From the NCBI GenBank assembly GCA_022572185.1, contig JACZWL010000003.1, positions 46,001-110,000 on the forward strand: a stretch of DNA of 64,000 bases, written 5' to 3'. Positions within the stretch are counted from its first letter, which is position 1. The number at the start of each line of letters is the position of its first letter. Position numbers and translations under genes: made by a program. Positions 35,827-44,407 of the stretch are shown in pieces. The notes under the pieces are model-generated. The model was not told the DNA's origin and made no database searches. It was given only the letters and a program-made list of their open reading frames with translations. The DNA comes from Pseudomonadota bacterium (GTDB lineage Bacteria; Pseudomonadota; Gammaproteobacteria; Steroidobacterales; Woeseiaceae).

Positions 35827-36301
35827 TAGATCAAACACGATCGTTGTTCGGGATGCCAGACAGAGTGATTGGCAAAATGTACGCCGATTACTGGACGAAG
35901 CCGGATTGCCCGCCTCCGATCTCGGTCCAGACCTGCTCGGGCATTTTCTGATTGCGGAACGGTCTGGTGCAGATCGAAGCGAGACGCTCGGTACGATCGG
36001 CCTTCAGCAGTTCGATCAGGTGGGCCTTTTGCGTTCCCTCGTCGTCAGCGACAGCGGCCGTGAATCCGGACTTGGGAGAAGACTGGTTGCGGCGCTCGAA
36101 GCCAATGCCTGTTGCGCCGGTGTCAAAGACCTGTGGCTCTTGACAATCGATGCCCAGCGTTATTTCGGAAACCTCGGCTACAAGATAATGAGCAGGGACA
36201 ATGCCCCTGATATTATTCGGAAGACCGAAGAATTCAGCGGTCTGTGCCCGGACGATGCCACTCTGATGCACAAAGCGCTGCATGATGGCACCAGGAAATA
36301 A
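35819..36301 (+). CDS. GNAT family N-acetyltransferase (ArsN2-like)
   Basis: This 160-residue protein shows the GNAT core: ARQSDWQNVRRLLDEAGLP, an LLRSLVVSDSGRESGLGRRLVAALE acetyl-CoA pyrophosphate loop, and LWLLTIDAQRYFGNLGYKIMSRDNAPDIIRKTEEFSGLCPDDATLMHK. The end block resembles ArsN2-type acetyltransferases of arsenic clusters, but no arsenic genes are here, so the substrate is unknown. The ATG at 35819 lies inside the end of btuF (8-bp overlap), suggesting cotranscription. Confidence 0.8.
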   Translation: MNDRSNTIVVRDARQSDWQNVRRLLDEAGLPASDLGPDLLGHFLIAERSGADRSETLGTIGLQQFDQVGLLRSLVVSDSGRESGLGRRLVAALEANACCAGVKDLWLLTIDAQRYFGNLGYKIMSRDNAPDIIRKTEEFSGLCPDDATLMHKALHDGTRK

Positions 36302-36348
36302 TGGCGAATGGTCGGGGACGAATCCCGCGGGCTCCAGCCGCAATGACT

Positions 36349-36897
36349 TCAGCGTTTGCGGTCCCAGAGCACTTCCTGACCGGACTCCGCGCGCGCCAGG
36401 ACCCGGGCGATCACAAATAACAGGTCTGACAAGCGATTGAGGTATTGCAGTACCTCGTCTCTGACTGTCTCGACTTTTCTCAAGGACAGGACGCGTCGTT
36501 CTGCGCGCCGGACGATAGCTCTTGCGGCATGGCAGGCAGCGGCGGCCGAGCCGCCGCCAGGCAAAATAAAGTCCTTAAGCGGTGGCAAATCGGCGTTGAA
36601 ATGATCAAGGTTTTTTTCGAGCCGATCGATAAAGTGCTTCTCGATCGCGCTGTGACCCGGAATGCATAGCTCACCGCCGAGTTCAAAAAGGTCGTGCTGA
36701 ATCTCAGTCAGGCAGTCTCGAATCGGCACTGTCAACGAATCGTTGGCGAGGACTACGCCAATGGCGCTGTTCGCTTCGTCCACCGTGCCGTAGGCTTCGA
36801 CTCGCAAACTGTCCTTGTCGACGCGGCTTCCATCGCCGAGGCCGGTAGTTCCATCGTCCCCGGTACGGGTATAAATCTTGCTAAGCCGTTTGCCCAT
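36349..36897 (-). CDS. Corrinoid adenosyltransferase, PduO/MMAB type
   Basis: This 182-residue enzyme adds adenosyl from ATP to cob(I)alamin. PduO-type motifs are IYTRTGDDGTTGLGDGSRV (ATP site), VEAYGTVDEANSAIG, LPGGGSAAAACHAARAIVRRAERRV and YLNRLSDLLFVIARV. It starts 3 bp after the btuB stop, so import and activation of cobalamin are coupled on one riboswitch-controlled transcript. It converges on the acetyltransferase gene. Confidence 0.93.
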   Translation of the reverse strand: MGKRLSKIYTRTGDDGTTGLGDGSRVDKDSLRVEAYGTVDEANSAIGVVLANDSLTVPIRDCLTEIQHDLFELGGELCIPGHSAIEKHFIDRLEKNLDHFNADLPPLKDFILPGGGSAAAACHAARAIVRRAERRVLSLRKVETVRDEVLQYLNRLSDLLFVIARVLARAESGQEVLWDRKR

Positions 36898-36900
36898 GTG

Positions 36901-38679
36901 TCATTTCCAGGTATATTTCAGCTCCAGAAAACCGCTTCGTTCCTGCATTGGAAATCCTGCCGCAGTTTCATACGCCGCATCCAGCAGGTTTTCGACACGT
37001 GCATTCAGTCGCCATTTGTCGCCTAGTGCAATCTGTCCGGTCAGGTTTGCCAAAACGTAGCTTTCGAGCTTCGTTCCGCCGAAATCCTCCCGGTCGCCGC
37101 TCGCCAGCACCGAAAGGCCAATCCTATGAATGCCGATGTCCCTGGTAAGGGTCACGGTCAGACTATCCTCCGCGCGTCGCAGCAATCGTACCCCATCTGT
37201 TGCATTGTCGGCTTTCTGGTGCACAAAATTTGCCCGCAGGCCAAAGCTGTCACCGCGATACTCATAGGCGATCTGCGCGCCGCGGATCTCGGCGCGGCCG
37301 ATATTCCGCAACTGAAATGCCGACAAGTCGAATTCGATGAGGCCTTCGATGTCATTGCGGTATAGCTCGAGGCTGACGGTGTGACGAGCCCCCGGATAGA
37401 AACGAAAACCTAATTGAATCTCGTCTGCCACCTCGGGCAATAGCCCGGGATTTCCGGCGAAGCCGTACCTGTCTGTTGCATCGGGTGCCCGAAACGCATG
37501 GCCGACGCCCGCATTCAGTGTCCACCGGTCACTGATATCGAATGCGTACTCGGCATTCCACGTCGTTTCCTTGCCGAATGTTTCGTGATCGGTGAGGCGT
37601 ATTGCCAGGAACGTCCGGTGCCGGCCGGCTGACCATAAGTCCCCAACGAATACGGCCTTTACTGACGTGTCTTCTGCAAAGCCGGTGCCGAACGACAGGG
37701 TTCTCGCGGTTTCGTCCACGAGATAAATGCCGCCCACCCAGGTGTGGTTCTCTGCCGCGAAACTGTATTGCCAGTCCAGGGTGGTTCGCCCCGATGCAAC
37801 AAAATCTTCTGATTGATTTTGCGAAATATCGTCAATGATATGACTGAGTAACAGTTTACTGTGTGCATTTGCACCCACATCGGTGATCAATTCAATGGTG
37901 GTACTTTCATTTCGGAAGTCCTGGTCAAGCGGCGAAAGAAAAAAGTCAAGATACTCAACGGTACCTGCAGCCCGCCAGTGACGAAGCGTGATGTCATTTT
38001 TGCCCATGTGCCTCTGCACATAGAAGTTGGCGCTCACGTTGTCGTAGCCGCGATCGAGATCGCTGCCGATCCGGGTCGGGAATCCGTCAGTGTTCTGCCA
38101 GTTAATCGCAACGCCGAACTCTCCGTTTTCGCTGCGGCTGCCACCGGCGGCGAAAGCGGAACTCGTATTAAAGCTACCGCCGCCGATACTGCCTTCGGCA
38201 TAAGTGCTGCTTGAGCGCCGCGTGATGATATTGATTACACCACCGATTGCATCGGTACCAAACAATGCGGAGCGCGCACCCTTCACGATCTCGATACGGT
38301 CTATGAGCTCCGGTGCAATGTTCTGCACTGCGGCGCCGCCGATGGTCCCGGGATTGATGCGTACGCCGTCGATGAGGACCAAGGTGTGATTGCTTTCAGT
38401 GCCACGAAGGAATATCGAAGTCGCCTGCCCCGGACCACCGTTCCGGCCAATGTCGATTCCCGCTTCGAATCGCACGAGCTCTGCCAGGTCCGTCGCGAGG
38501 GACTGCTCAATCTGTTCACGCGTAATGACAGTGACCGGCACGATTGCATCGTTGACGGAAATCTCCGTGCGTGTCGCAGTGACGATGATTGTGTCTTTCG
38601 GTTGAATTACCTGCGCGGTTGCTGCAAGTGAAAGCGTAAATGCAAGTAAGACCGCAAATGAGCGCCTGATGTTTTTCAT
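36901..38679 (-). CDS. btuB: TonB-dependent vitamin B12 receptor BtuB
   Basis: This 592-residue outer-membrane receptor has a signal peptide ending near ATAQ, a TonB box-like segment (DTIIVTATR), a plug domain (about 30-150; LAELVRFEAGIDIGRNGGPGQATSIFLRGTESNHTLVLIDGVRINPG; VKGARSALFGTDAIGGVINIITRR), and a 22-strand barrel ending in an aromatic-rich FLELKYTWK. ATG 38679 has GGGGTAGAG next to it. A cobalamin riboswitch precedes it, which confirms substrate. The corrinoid adenosyltransferase follows 3 bp downstream. Confidence 0.95.
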   Translation of the reverse strand: MKNIRRSFAVLLAFTLSLAATAQVIQPKDTIIVTATRTEISVNDAIVPVTVITREQIEQSLATDLAELVRFEAGIDIGRNGGPGQATSIFLRGTESNHTLVLIDGVRINPGTIGGAAVQNIAPELIDRIEIVKGARSALFGTDAIGGVINIITRRSSSTYAEGSIGGGSFNTSSAFAAGGSRSENGEFGVAINWQNTDGFPTRIGSDLDRGYDNVSANFYVQRHMGKNDITLRHWRAAGTVEYLDFFLSPLDQDFRNESTTIELITDVGANAHSKLLLSHIIDDISQNQSEDFVASGRTTLDWQYSFAAENHTWVGGIYLVDETARTLSFGTGFAEDTSVKAVFVGDLWSAGRHRTFLAIRLTDHETFGKETTWNAEYAFDISDRWTLNAGVGHAFRAPDATDRYGFAGNPGLLPEVADEIQLGFRFYPGARHTVSLELYRNDIEGLIEFDLSAFQLRNIGRAEIRGAQIAYEYRGDSFGLRANFVHQKADNATDGVRLLRRAEDSLTVTLTRDIGIHRIGLSVLASGDREDFGGTKLESYVLANLTGQIALGDKWRLNARVENLLDAAYETAAGFPMQERSGFLELKYTWK

Positions 38680-38789
38680 CTCTACCCCGGTGCACACCAC
38701 CCGTGTGCGTTAAAGTGCTATTTATTGCGGATGCGGTTTTGGGGTCTTGGGACGGTCACTTGAGTGGACGCCCGAATAGTCGCCCGCCG

Positions 38790-39015
38790 CACCATTCGCG
38801 TGTACACCAAGCCGGTCTCCGGGCTTACGAGTGGATGGGTATCCGCTCCGTAGCGCCTTCCCACGAATCAAGAGAGACACAAGTCCCTGGATTCGCAGTG
38901 GCTCCGATCGCACTCAAGCGCTCGGGGGCTACGGGTTAACTCGATCACCGTTGCGGGGGCAGCGCCGGAATGAGAAGCATGCATGCTTCAACACCGACTT
39001 CCCGTTCACGCAGAA
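38790..39015 (-). promoter_or_regulatory. Cobalamin (AdoCbl/MeCbl) riboswitch controlling btuB
   Basis: Reading leftward the RNA has GUGAACGGGAAGUCGGUG (39008-38991), GCUGCCCCCGCAACGG (38963-38948) and the B12 box AAGCCCGGAGACCGGCUUGG (38826-38807), in the order and spacing of the cobalamin aptamer. It lies in the leader of btuB and ends about 110 nt before the ATG. High cobalamin should lower expression of btuB and the adenosyltransferase. The region after the B12 box can pair near the ribosome site, so translational control is likely; I see no terminator U-tract. Together with the promoter this explains the btuB-39158 gap. Confidence 0.93.
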
Positions 39016-39048
39016 AAATGCCTTTCCGCGTTCACCTGATGAGCGACA

Positions 39049-39077
39049 ACAATAGGATTGCGTATCGCGACTGTCAA
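39049..39077 (-). promoter_or_regulatory. Sigma70 promoter of the riboswitch-btuB transcript
   Basis: Reading leftward, consensus TTGACA (39077-39072), a 17-bp spacer and TATTGT (39054-39049). Transcription would start near 39042, just before the aptamer. Confidence 0.8.
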
Positions 39078-39157
39078 GCATTTGGCCTCTTGGCGTCGGC
39101 TTGTCAATTGCGAGCAGTACGGCCATAGTTGCGCGGATAAACCCGGGTTAAAGCGCC

Positions 39158-39952
39158 GTGATTAAATCTGATTCGAAAAAAGTTTCGCTGGAACTCCGCA
39201 CGGCATTACATGCGGCCGAGGCCGCGGCCGTAATCAGTCGGGCGTATTACCACGGAAACTTCACGGTAACGAGGAAGCCCGACCAGAGTCCGGTCACCCA
39301 GGCTGATGTGGAATGTGAGGAGAAAATTCGCGAGATCATCCTCAATGAATTTCCGGACCACGGCTTCTTCGGCGAGGAAACAGGCCAGACGCAATCCGAT
39401 GCCGAGCATCTCTGGTTGGTTGATCCGATCGATGGCACCAAGGCTTTCGTCCGCCAGTATCCTTTTTTCTCGACGCAGATCGCGCTGATGAGTGCGGGTG
39501 AACTCATTCTCGGAGTATCCAGTGGCACGATGATGGAGGAGCTGGCCTGGGCCGAGCGGGGCAAAGGCGCCTGGCTCAATGGTGAAAGACTGCAGGTCAG
39601 CGATATCGACAAGCTGGAACGCGCGTCGTTATCAACCGGCAACCTGAAGACGCTCGCCGCTGGCGCCGGCTGGCAGAAAATGGGCAAGCTGGTGGCGACC
39701 GTTGACCGAATCCGGGGTTACGGTGATTTCTATCATTATCACCTGCTGGCGGCGGGCAAGATCGATGCTGTTATCGAATCAGATGTCAATATTCTCGATG
39801 TCGCGGCGCTGTCGGTCATCGTGGCCGAAGCTGGTGGCGTGTTTACGGACCTGGATGGTGCGGCGCCGAACCTAGAGACGACGTCTGTACTGGCAGCCAA
39901 TCCTGCTTTGCACGCGGATCTCCTGAGAAGGCTACGCGGCGTCGTCGACTGA
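39158..39952 (+). CDS. Inositol monophosphatase family protein (HisN-like)
   Basis: This 264-residue metal-dependent phosphatase has the motifs SPVTQADVECEEKI, GEETG (first metal Glu), LVDPIDGTKAFVRQYPFFSTQIAL (Asp cluster) and the C-terminal DVAALSVIVAEAGGVFTDLDG. The KAFVRQYPFFS form resembles HisN-type histidinol-phosphate phosphatases more than SuhB. No his genes are near, so the substrate stays open (histidinol phosphate, inositol phosphate or similar). It starts at GTG 39158 with weak ribosome site. Its TGA overlaps the ATG of the PhzF-like gene. Confidence 0.85.
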   Translation: MIKSDSKKVSLELRTALHAAEAAAVISRAYYHGNFTVTRKPDQSPVTQADVECEEKIREIILNEFPDHGFFGEETGQTQSDAEHLWLVDPIDGTKAFVRQYPFFSTQIALMSAGELILGVSSGTMMEELAWAERGKGAWLNGERLQVSDIDKLERASLSTGNLKTLAAGAGWQKMGKLVATVDRIRGYGDFYHYHLLAAGKIDAVIESDVNILDVAALSVIVAEAGGVFTDLDGAAPNLETTSVLAANPALHADLLRRLRGVVD

Positions 39953-40743
39953 TGGACCTGCGTATTTACCAGGTCGACGCATTTACCAGGCGCATCTTTG
40001 CCGGCAATCCAGCCGCTGTCGTGCCGCTGAGGGCGTGGCTTGAAGACTCACTAATGCAGCACATCGCTGCCGAGAACAATTGTTCCGAAACCGCCTTTAT
40101 CGTACCGCTGGACGATACGGACGAATTTTGGCACATCCGTTGGTTTACGCCGCATGTCGAAGTGCCACTCTGCGGTCACGCGACGCTCGCCAGTGCCGCG
40201 ATCATTCGGCGGGAGTTTTCGCCGGCGTCGTGGCCGATTGAGCTTCAGTCGGCCAGCGGCCCGCTCAGCGTCGATATCGATGGGGACGCTTTCATTCTCG
40301 ATTTCCCCGCCAACGTACCCGTGCCTGCTGCGATTCCGGAAGGCCTGGAACAGGCGCTGGGAACCGGGGTCGGGGAGTGCTTCAGCGCGAAGGGCTTCTA
40401 TTTACTGATCCTTGCGGATGAGAAAGATGTGCAGATGCTCAATCCGGAATTTCGCCAAATTGCCACACTGACCGATGACAGCATCATCGTGACGGCGCCC
40501 GGAGACCGCGTCGATTTTGTGTCGCGGTTTTTTGCGCCGGGCCTCGGGATCAACGAGGATCCGGTGACCGGCGCCGCGCATTGTGTCCTGACTCCCTACT
40601 GGTCAAAACGCCTGAGCAAGAAAAAATTGCAGGCCAGACAAATTTCACGGCGCGGCGGCGATATTGGATGTGAACTGCGGGACGACCGTGTGCTATTGCG
40701 GGGACACACCGCGTTTTATCTCGAAGGCCGATTGTCAGTCTGA
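39952..40743 (+). CDS. PhzF family phenazine-biosynthesis-like isomerase/epimerase
   Basis: This 263-residue protein has the PhzF fold: IYQVDAFTRRIFAGNPAAVVPL at the N terminus, NNCSETAFIVP with the catalytic Glu, IRWFTPHVEVPLCGHATLASA, and RFFAPGLGINEDPVTGAAHCVLTPYW. PhzF-like proteins catalyse isomerisations by proton shifts; most, including E. coli YddE, have no known substrate. No phenazine genes accompany it. It starts within the stop of the HisN-like gene (TGATG) and converges on btuD. Confidence 0.9.
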   Translation: MDLRIYQVDAFTRRIFAGNPAAVVPLRAWLEDSLMQHIAAENNCSETAFIVPLDDTDEFWHIRWFTPHVEVPLCGHATLASAAIIRREFSPASWPIELQSASGPLSVDIDGDAFILDFPANVPVPAAIPEGLEQALGTGVGECFSAKGFYLLILADEKDVQMLNPEFRQIATLTDDSIIVTAPGDRVDFVSRFFAPGLGINEDPVTGAAHCVLTPYWSKRLSKKKLQARQISRRGGDIGCELRDDRVLLRGHTAFYLEGRLSV

Positions 40744-40760
40744 TGGCCGGTCAGTCTTAT

Positions 40761-41552
40761 TCAGTGCGAGTTTCCCGCTGCGACAAAAAGACGGGTGTCC
40801 CGCCAGCTGACAGCTTCCATGGGCGTGGCATACAAATCCGTCAGGCGTTCCTCGGAGAGCACTGAATCTGTAGGGCCGAGTTCCCAACGTCCGTCGCCGA
40901 ACAATAGCAAGCACTTGTCCGCATAACGGGCAGCGAGATTCACATCGTGCAGGCTGGCAATTATCGTCGCTCCGGATTTTGCCTGCCTTCGAAAGACCCG
41001 CAACACATCGAGCTGGTGCTGGGGGTCGAGGTGATTTGTCGGTTCGTCGAGCAAGTAGACTGCCGGCGTTTGTGTCAGCGTTTGAGCAATTGCCAGCCGT
41101 CGCCTTTCGCCACCCGATAAAGTGCCGACGTCGCGGTGCGGAATATCTCCCAGGTCCATCTGTCGCAGGGCTCGGTGCGCGATACGCCTGTCCTCTTCCG
41201 ATTCCCATTGTAGCGGGCCAATATGCGGGTGTCGCCCTATCAGCACGGTGTCGAGAACCGTTGCCGGGAAGACATCCTCGGTGTATTGCGGCAGCAGGGC
41301 CAGGTTTTTGGCAATGTCCTGACGCCTCGTTGAAGCCAGGGATGCGCCGAGCAGCCGCACCTCGCCGTGGTCAGCCGCACGGAGACCGGCAAACGTGTGC
41401 AATGTCAGAGATTTGCCCGCGCCGTTTTGCCCGAGTACGGCAAGGAATTCGCCGCTGACGAGAGTCATCTCGAGGTTCTCCACGAGTGTGCGGCCGGGCA
41501 CCGTGACCGTCAGATCATGGCAGGCAAGTGCAGACTGTGAGTTCCCGCTCAT
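40761..41552 (-). CDS. btuD: Cobalamin/siderophore-type ABC transporter ATP-binding protein (BtuD-like)
   Basis: This 263-residue ABC ATPase has Walker A GQNGAGKS (about 36-43), LLPQYTEDVFPATVLDTVLIGRHPHIG (FecE/BtuD-type Q loop region), signature LSGGERRRLAIAQTL and Walker B VYLLDEPTNHLDPQH. The FecCD-type partner 53635-54624 is on the same strand but 12 kb upstream. Context (btuF, btuB, adenosyltransferase nearby) favours cobalamin; heme or siderophore import cannot be ruled out from sequence alone. Confidence 0.85.
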   Translation of the reverse strand: MSGNSQSALACHDLTVTVPGRTLVENLEMTLVSGEFLAVLGQNGAGKSLTLHTFAGLRAADHGEVRLLGASLASTRRQDIAKNLALLPQYTEDVFPATVLDTVLIGRHPHIGPLQWESEEDRRIAHRALRQMDLGDIPHRDVGTLSGGERRRLAIAQTLTQTPAVYLLDEPTNHLDPQHQLDVLRVFRRQAKSGATIIASLHDVNLAARYADKCLLLFGDGRWELGPTDSVLSEERLTDLYATPMEAVSWRDTRLFVAAGNSH

Positions 41553-41640
41553 ACAGGCAGACTAGCGTAGCTTCGCCAGTGGAAAAAGCACCCACTCGAA
41601 TAAAGTTGCGTCGCCCGGGTTCCCGGGGGGCGTGTCACAT

Positions 41641-42411
41641 CTATTCCTGGAGGCGAATCTCGCGTGCGGTGTCGGCGCCGATGACGACGTACTTGAGACT
41701 CTTGGGAACCATCGCGTCAGACTCTGAAATCGCGATTCTTCCGCCCATTATTTCTGCGAAACGCTGCGGAAACCGCGGCTTTCGATCCGGCTCGGCGATT
41801 CCTGCCGGTATGTCGGGCTGCCCGTTCGCGAGATTGTATTTGTCCGTGGCGCCGAGTGTGTGCAAAAACTCATGCGCGATAACTACGTTGTTTGTCCCAG
41901 CCTGGCGCCGCGCGGCAAACGCATTGACGACACCGACCATTCCTTTTTGCATGCCGACTGAGTTTTCGAGCACGAAGGCGGAGCGCGGCGCGTGATAACG
42001 GACAAAGATACGAACATCCGGTGCCGGATCGTCCTGGTCACTCGTAATCCGGCTGGCCCACCATCGTATCTTCAGGCTCCACAACATGACGTCGATGGTG
42101 CCCGGTGACGAGCCCAGTGAAGGCGGTTGTTCCTCGATCGGCGTACCCAGTTCGACGCGTACAGGCCGGGCGAGCGTATGTCCGTACTTCGCTGTCTCAC
42201 GGGCAACAAATGTCTCAATACCCTTGAAGCTGTCGACGGTCACTGTCTCGATGTAGCGCGCACTTTCCGTGCTCCCGTCACCGTTTATCGGATAAATCTT
42301 TAGCCAGAGACTGTTGTTCCAATCGGTGCTCCTCGCTTCCGTCAACCAGGTACTGACGGCCACAAAGAACAGGACCAGGAGCAGCAACGTTATGCGGATC
42401 GCCTTGAACAT
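41641..42411 (-). CDS. Membrane-anchored zincin-like protein with HExxH motif
   Basis: This 256-residue protein has one N-terminal membrane helix or uncleaved signal (about 5-23), and a periplasmic domain without a family I recognise. VVIAHEFLHTLGATDKY gives HExxHxxGxxD, the metzincin-like zinc site with a third ligand Asp; a Met lies downstream in FAEIMGGRI, as a Met-turn would. WLKIYPINGDGSTESARYI and RIFVRYHAP are other striking parts. It may be a zinc metallopeptidase of the inner-membrane/periplasm face. It stands alone between btuD and the amidase. Confidence 0.6.
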   Translation of the reverse strand: MFKAIRITLLLLVLFFVAVSTWLTEARSTDWNNSLWLKIYPINGDGSTESARYIETVTVDSFKGIETFVARETAKYGHTLARPVRVELGTPIEEQPPSLGSSPGTIDVMLWSLKIRWWASRITSDQDDPAPDVRIFVRYHAPRSAFVLENSVGMQKGMVGVVNAFAARRQAGTNNVVIAHEFLHTLGATDKYNLANGQPDIPAGIAEPDRKPRFPQRFAEIMGGRIAISESDAMVPKSLKYVVIGADTAREIRLQE

Positions 42412-42509
42412 GGCGTGATTTAAGCGTTGCCTGCGCAGACAATACAGCGACCAGTTCCCAGATCGCGGGAAAAGCCCTTGATGAGCCTGACTCTCGAGAA
42501 ATAGTCAGG

Positions 42510-44057
42510 CTACTCGAGCGGCGGCGGACGGCGCACCATGCCGGCTTGTTCGAAAGCGTAAGCGATTTCGATCAGCGTCTTCTCGCTGAAAGCCGTGCCA
42601 ATGAATGACATGCCGATCGGCAAACCGGACACGAATCCCGCCGGGACCGTGATGTTGGCGTAACCCGAAACAGCTGCGAACGTGGAACTTCCAACGCCAA
42701 AGGCGACGTCGCCGTTCACGTGATCAGTCATCCAGGCGGGACCATTCGACGGAGCGATCAAAGCGTCGAGCTCGTGTTCCCTAAGAGCGGCATCAATCGC
42801 GTTTCGCGTGACCCGTTGAATCTCTTCCAGCGCTGCTATGTATTCAGGTTCTGTCAACGGCCCTTTGGCTTGCGAGTCCTCCAGTATATCCTGGCCGAAA
42901 ATCGGCATTACGATTTCAGCGTTGGCGGTGTTGAATGCGATTATTTCCTCCAGGCTCCCGGCTGATGCATTTGATGATTCGAGATAGGCGTTCAAATCCG
43001 TTTTGAATTCATACAACAACACCAGATAACGGGCATCAGCGAGGCCGTTGATGTCGATTTCGACCGGGTCGACGATTTCAGCGCCATTTGCTTGCAACAG
43101 AGCTGCGCTTTCATTCAGGATCTTTTCCACACGCGCGTCTTTGCCTGCACCGAAATACGTTCGCAGGACACCGATCCGCTTGCCGTTGAGCGCATCAGTG
43201 CGCAGGCCCGCAGCATAGTCGGGTAATTTTTCAGGACGTGATGCGCTTGCGGGGTCAGTTGGATCGATCGCTGCCATCGCGTTCAGGAGCAAGGCGGCAT
43301 CTCTGACGGTACGCGCCATCGGTCCAGCCGTGTCCTGACTGTGTGCGATCGGAATGATGCCGTCACGACTGACGAGCCCGAGCGAGGGTTTGATGCCGAC
43401 GATGCCATTGATACTTGCAGGACAGATAACCGATCCATTCGTTTCCGTACCGACAGCGACGGTCGTCAGGTTCGCGGCAACCGCAACTGCCGAGCCGCTC
43501 GAGGACCCGCAGGGGTTTCTCAAGAGATCATAAGGATTCTTCGTCTGCCCGCCCAGGCTGCTCCAGCCACTTGAGGAGTGCTCGGACCGGAAATTGGCCC
43601 ATTCGCTGAGGTTCGCTTTGCCGAGAATGATAGCGCCGGCCTCGCGCATTGCCTTGACAAGAAACGCGTCGTCCGGCGCCCTATGCCCGGCAAGCGCCAG
43701 GGAGCCGGCCGTTGTCGCCATCTTGTCACCGGTATCGATGTTCGCTTTAAGCACGACCGGGATGCCATGCAATGGCCCGCGCGGGCCGGACTCTTGCCTC
43801 TCTCGATCCAGCGCATCGGCGATGTCGAGGGCGTCCGGATTCAACTCGATAATGGCGTTGAGAGAGGGGCCATTTCGATCTGTGGCATCGATCTTGTCCA
43901 GGTAATACTCGACCAGCCCCCTTGCGGTGAGATCGCCGCGCTCCATCAGTCGCTGGAGCGTGCTGATGTCATGCTCGTCGTATTTCTTCGGTGTCTCGCC
44001 GCTGCAGCCGAGGATCAAGAGCGTTGCCGCAGCTGCGGCGGCAATAAGGCGTTTCAT
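42510..44057 (-). CDS. Amidase signature family protein, lipoprotein
   Basis: This 515-residue protein has a lipoprotein signal (LLILGC) and a full amidase-signature domain. The Ser-cisSer-Lys triad is visible: Lys in GIPVVLKANIDT, and the two serines in NPCGSSSGSAVAVAANL with GTETNGSVICPASINGIVGIKP. It would hydrolyse an amide in the periplasm; similar exported enzymes are of unknown substrate. The ATG at 44057 takes its ribosome site GGAG from the end of the 70-bp palindrome 44062-44131, an unusual arrangement. Confidence 0.9.
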   Translation of the reverse strand: MKRLIAAAAAATLLILGCSGETPKKYDEHDISTLQRLMERGDLTARGLVEYYLDKIDATDRNGPSLNAIIELNPDALDIADALDRERQESGPRGPLHGIPVVLKANIDTGDKMATTAGSLALAGHRAPDDAFLVKAMREAGAIILGKANLSEWANFRSEHSSSGWSSLGGQTKNPYDLLRNPCGSSSGSAVAVAANLTTVAVGTETNGSVICPASINGIVGIKPSLGLVSRDGIIPIAHSQDTAGPMARTVRDAALLLNAMAAIDPTDPASASRPEKLPDYAAGLRTDALNGKRIGVLRTYFGAGKDARVEKILNESAALLQANGAEIVDPVEIDINGLADARYLVLLYEFKTDLNAYLESSNASAGSLEEIIAFNTANAEIVMPIFGQDILEDSQAKGPLTEPEYIAALEEIQRVTRNAIDAALREHELDALIAPSNGPAWMTDHVNGDVAFGVGSSTFAAVSGYANITVPAGFVSGLPIGMSFIGTAFSEKTLIEIAYAFEQAGMVRRPPPLE

Positions 44058-44061
44058 GCTG

Positions 44062-44131
44062 GTACTCCGTCAAGGTGATACTCATGGCTTCAGCGAGTCG
44101 TGAAGCCATCAGTATCACCTTGACGGAGCAC
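44062..44131. repeat. 70-bp palindromic repeat, long copy, at the amidase start
   Basis: Arms 44062-44092 and 44101-44131 are inverted copies matching at 29 of 31 positions around an 8-nt loop. The outer arm carries TATCACCTTGACGGAG, also present in the shorter palindrome at 53602-53638. Read on the minus strand its left end places GGAG seven bases before the amidase ATG. It looks like a small repeated palindromic (REP- or MITE-like) element. Confidence 0.8.
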
Positions 44132-44330
44132 CCGGTCGACTCCGGGATAAATATCGATAGGAAAGTCTACTGCTGCCTGCTCCGGTTGCTGATTGCAAGC
44201 TGTCAGAGCAAGAAGAAAAGTGATTGGAATAATCCATTAGAGTCATGGGGTTTCCAGTATTTGCCACATGATGGCAACTATAGGCTCGCCTGCCATAACA
44301 AAGTGCCAGGACTGCCAGGGTCAGCGTTGC

Positions 44331-44362
44331 AATAAAAAGCCCCGCAGCTGGAAGCGGCGGGG
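44331..44362 (-). terminator. Second (downstream) copy of a tandem rho-independent terminator
   Basis: Stem CCCCGC (44340-44345)/GCGGGG (44357-44362), then TTTTTATT on the minus strand (44338-44331). It lies in a 34-bp direct repeat (44329-44362) of 44372-44405. Confidence 0.8.
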
Positions 44363-44373
44363 GAAAGGAGCGC

Positions 44374-44407
44374 AATAAAAAGCCCCGCAGCTGGAAGCGG
44401 CGGGGCT
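44374..44407 (-). terminator. First copy of a tandem rho-independent terminator
   Basis: Stem AGCCCCGC (44381-44388)/GCGGGGCT (44400-44407) with extra GCT/AGC pairing inside, followed on the minus strand by TTTTTATT (44381-44374). It is a classic intrinsic terminator with a GC-rich stem and U-tract, ending the putative small RNA. Confidence 0.88.

Noticed and set aside
40761..41552. Assignment of the ATPase to a siderophore or heme system
   Set aside because: Possible from the FecE-like sequence, but no siderophore or heme genes are nearby whereas btuF, btuB with its riboswitch and an adenosyltransferase are.
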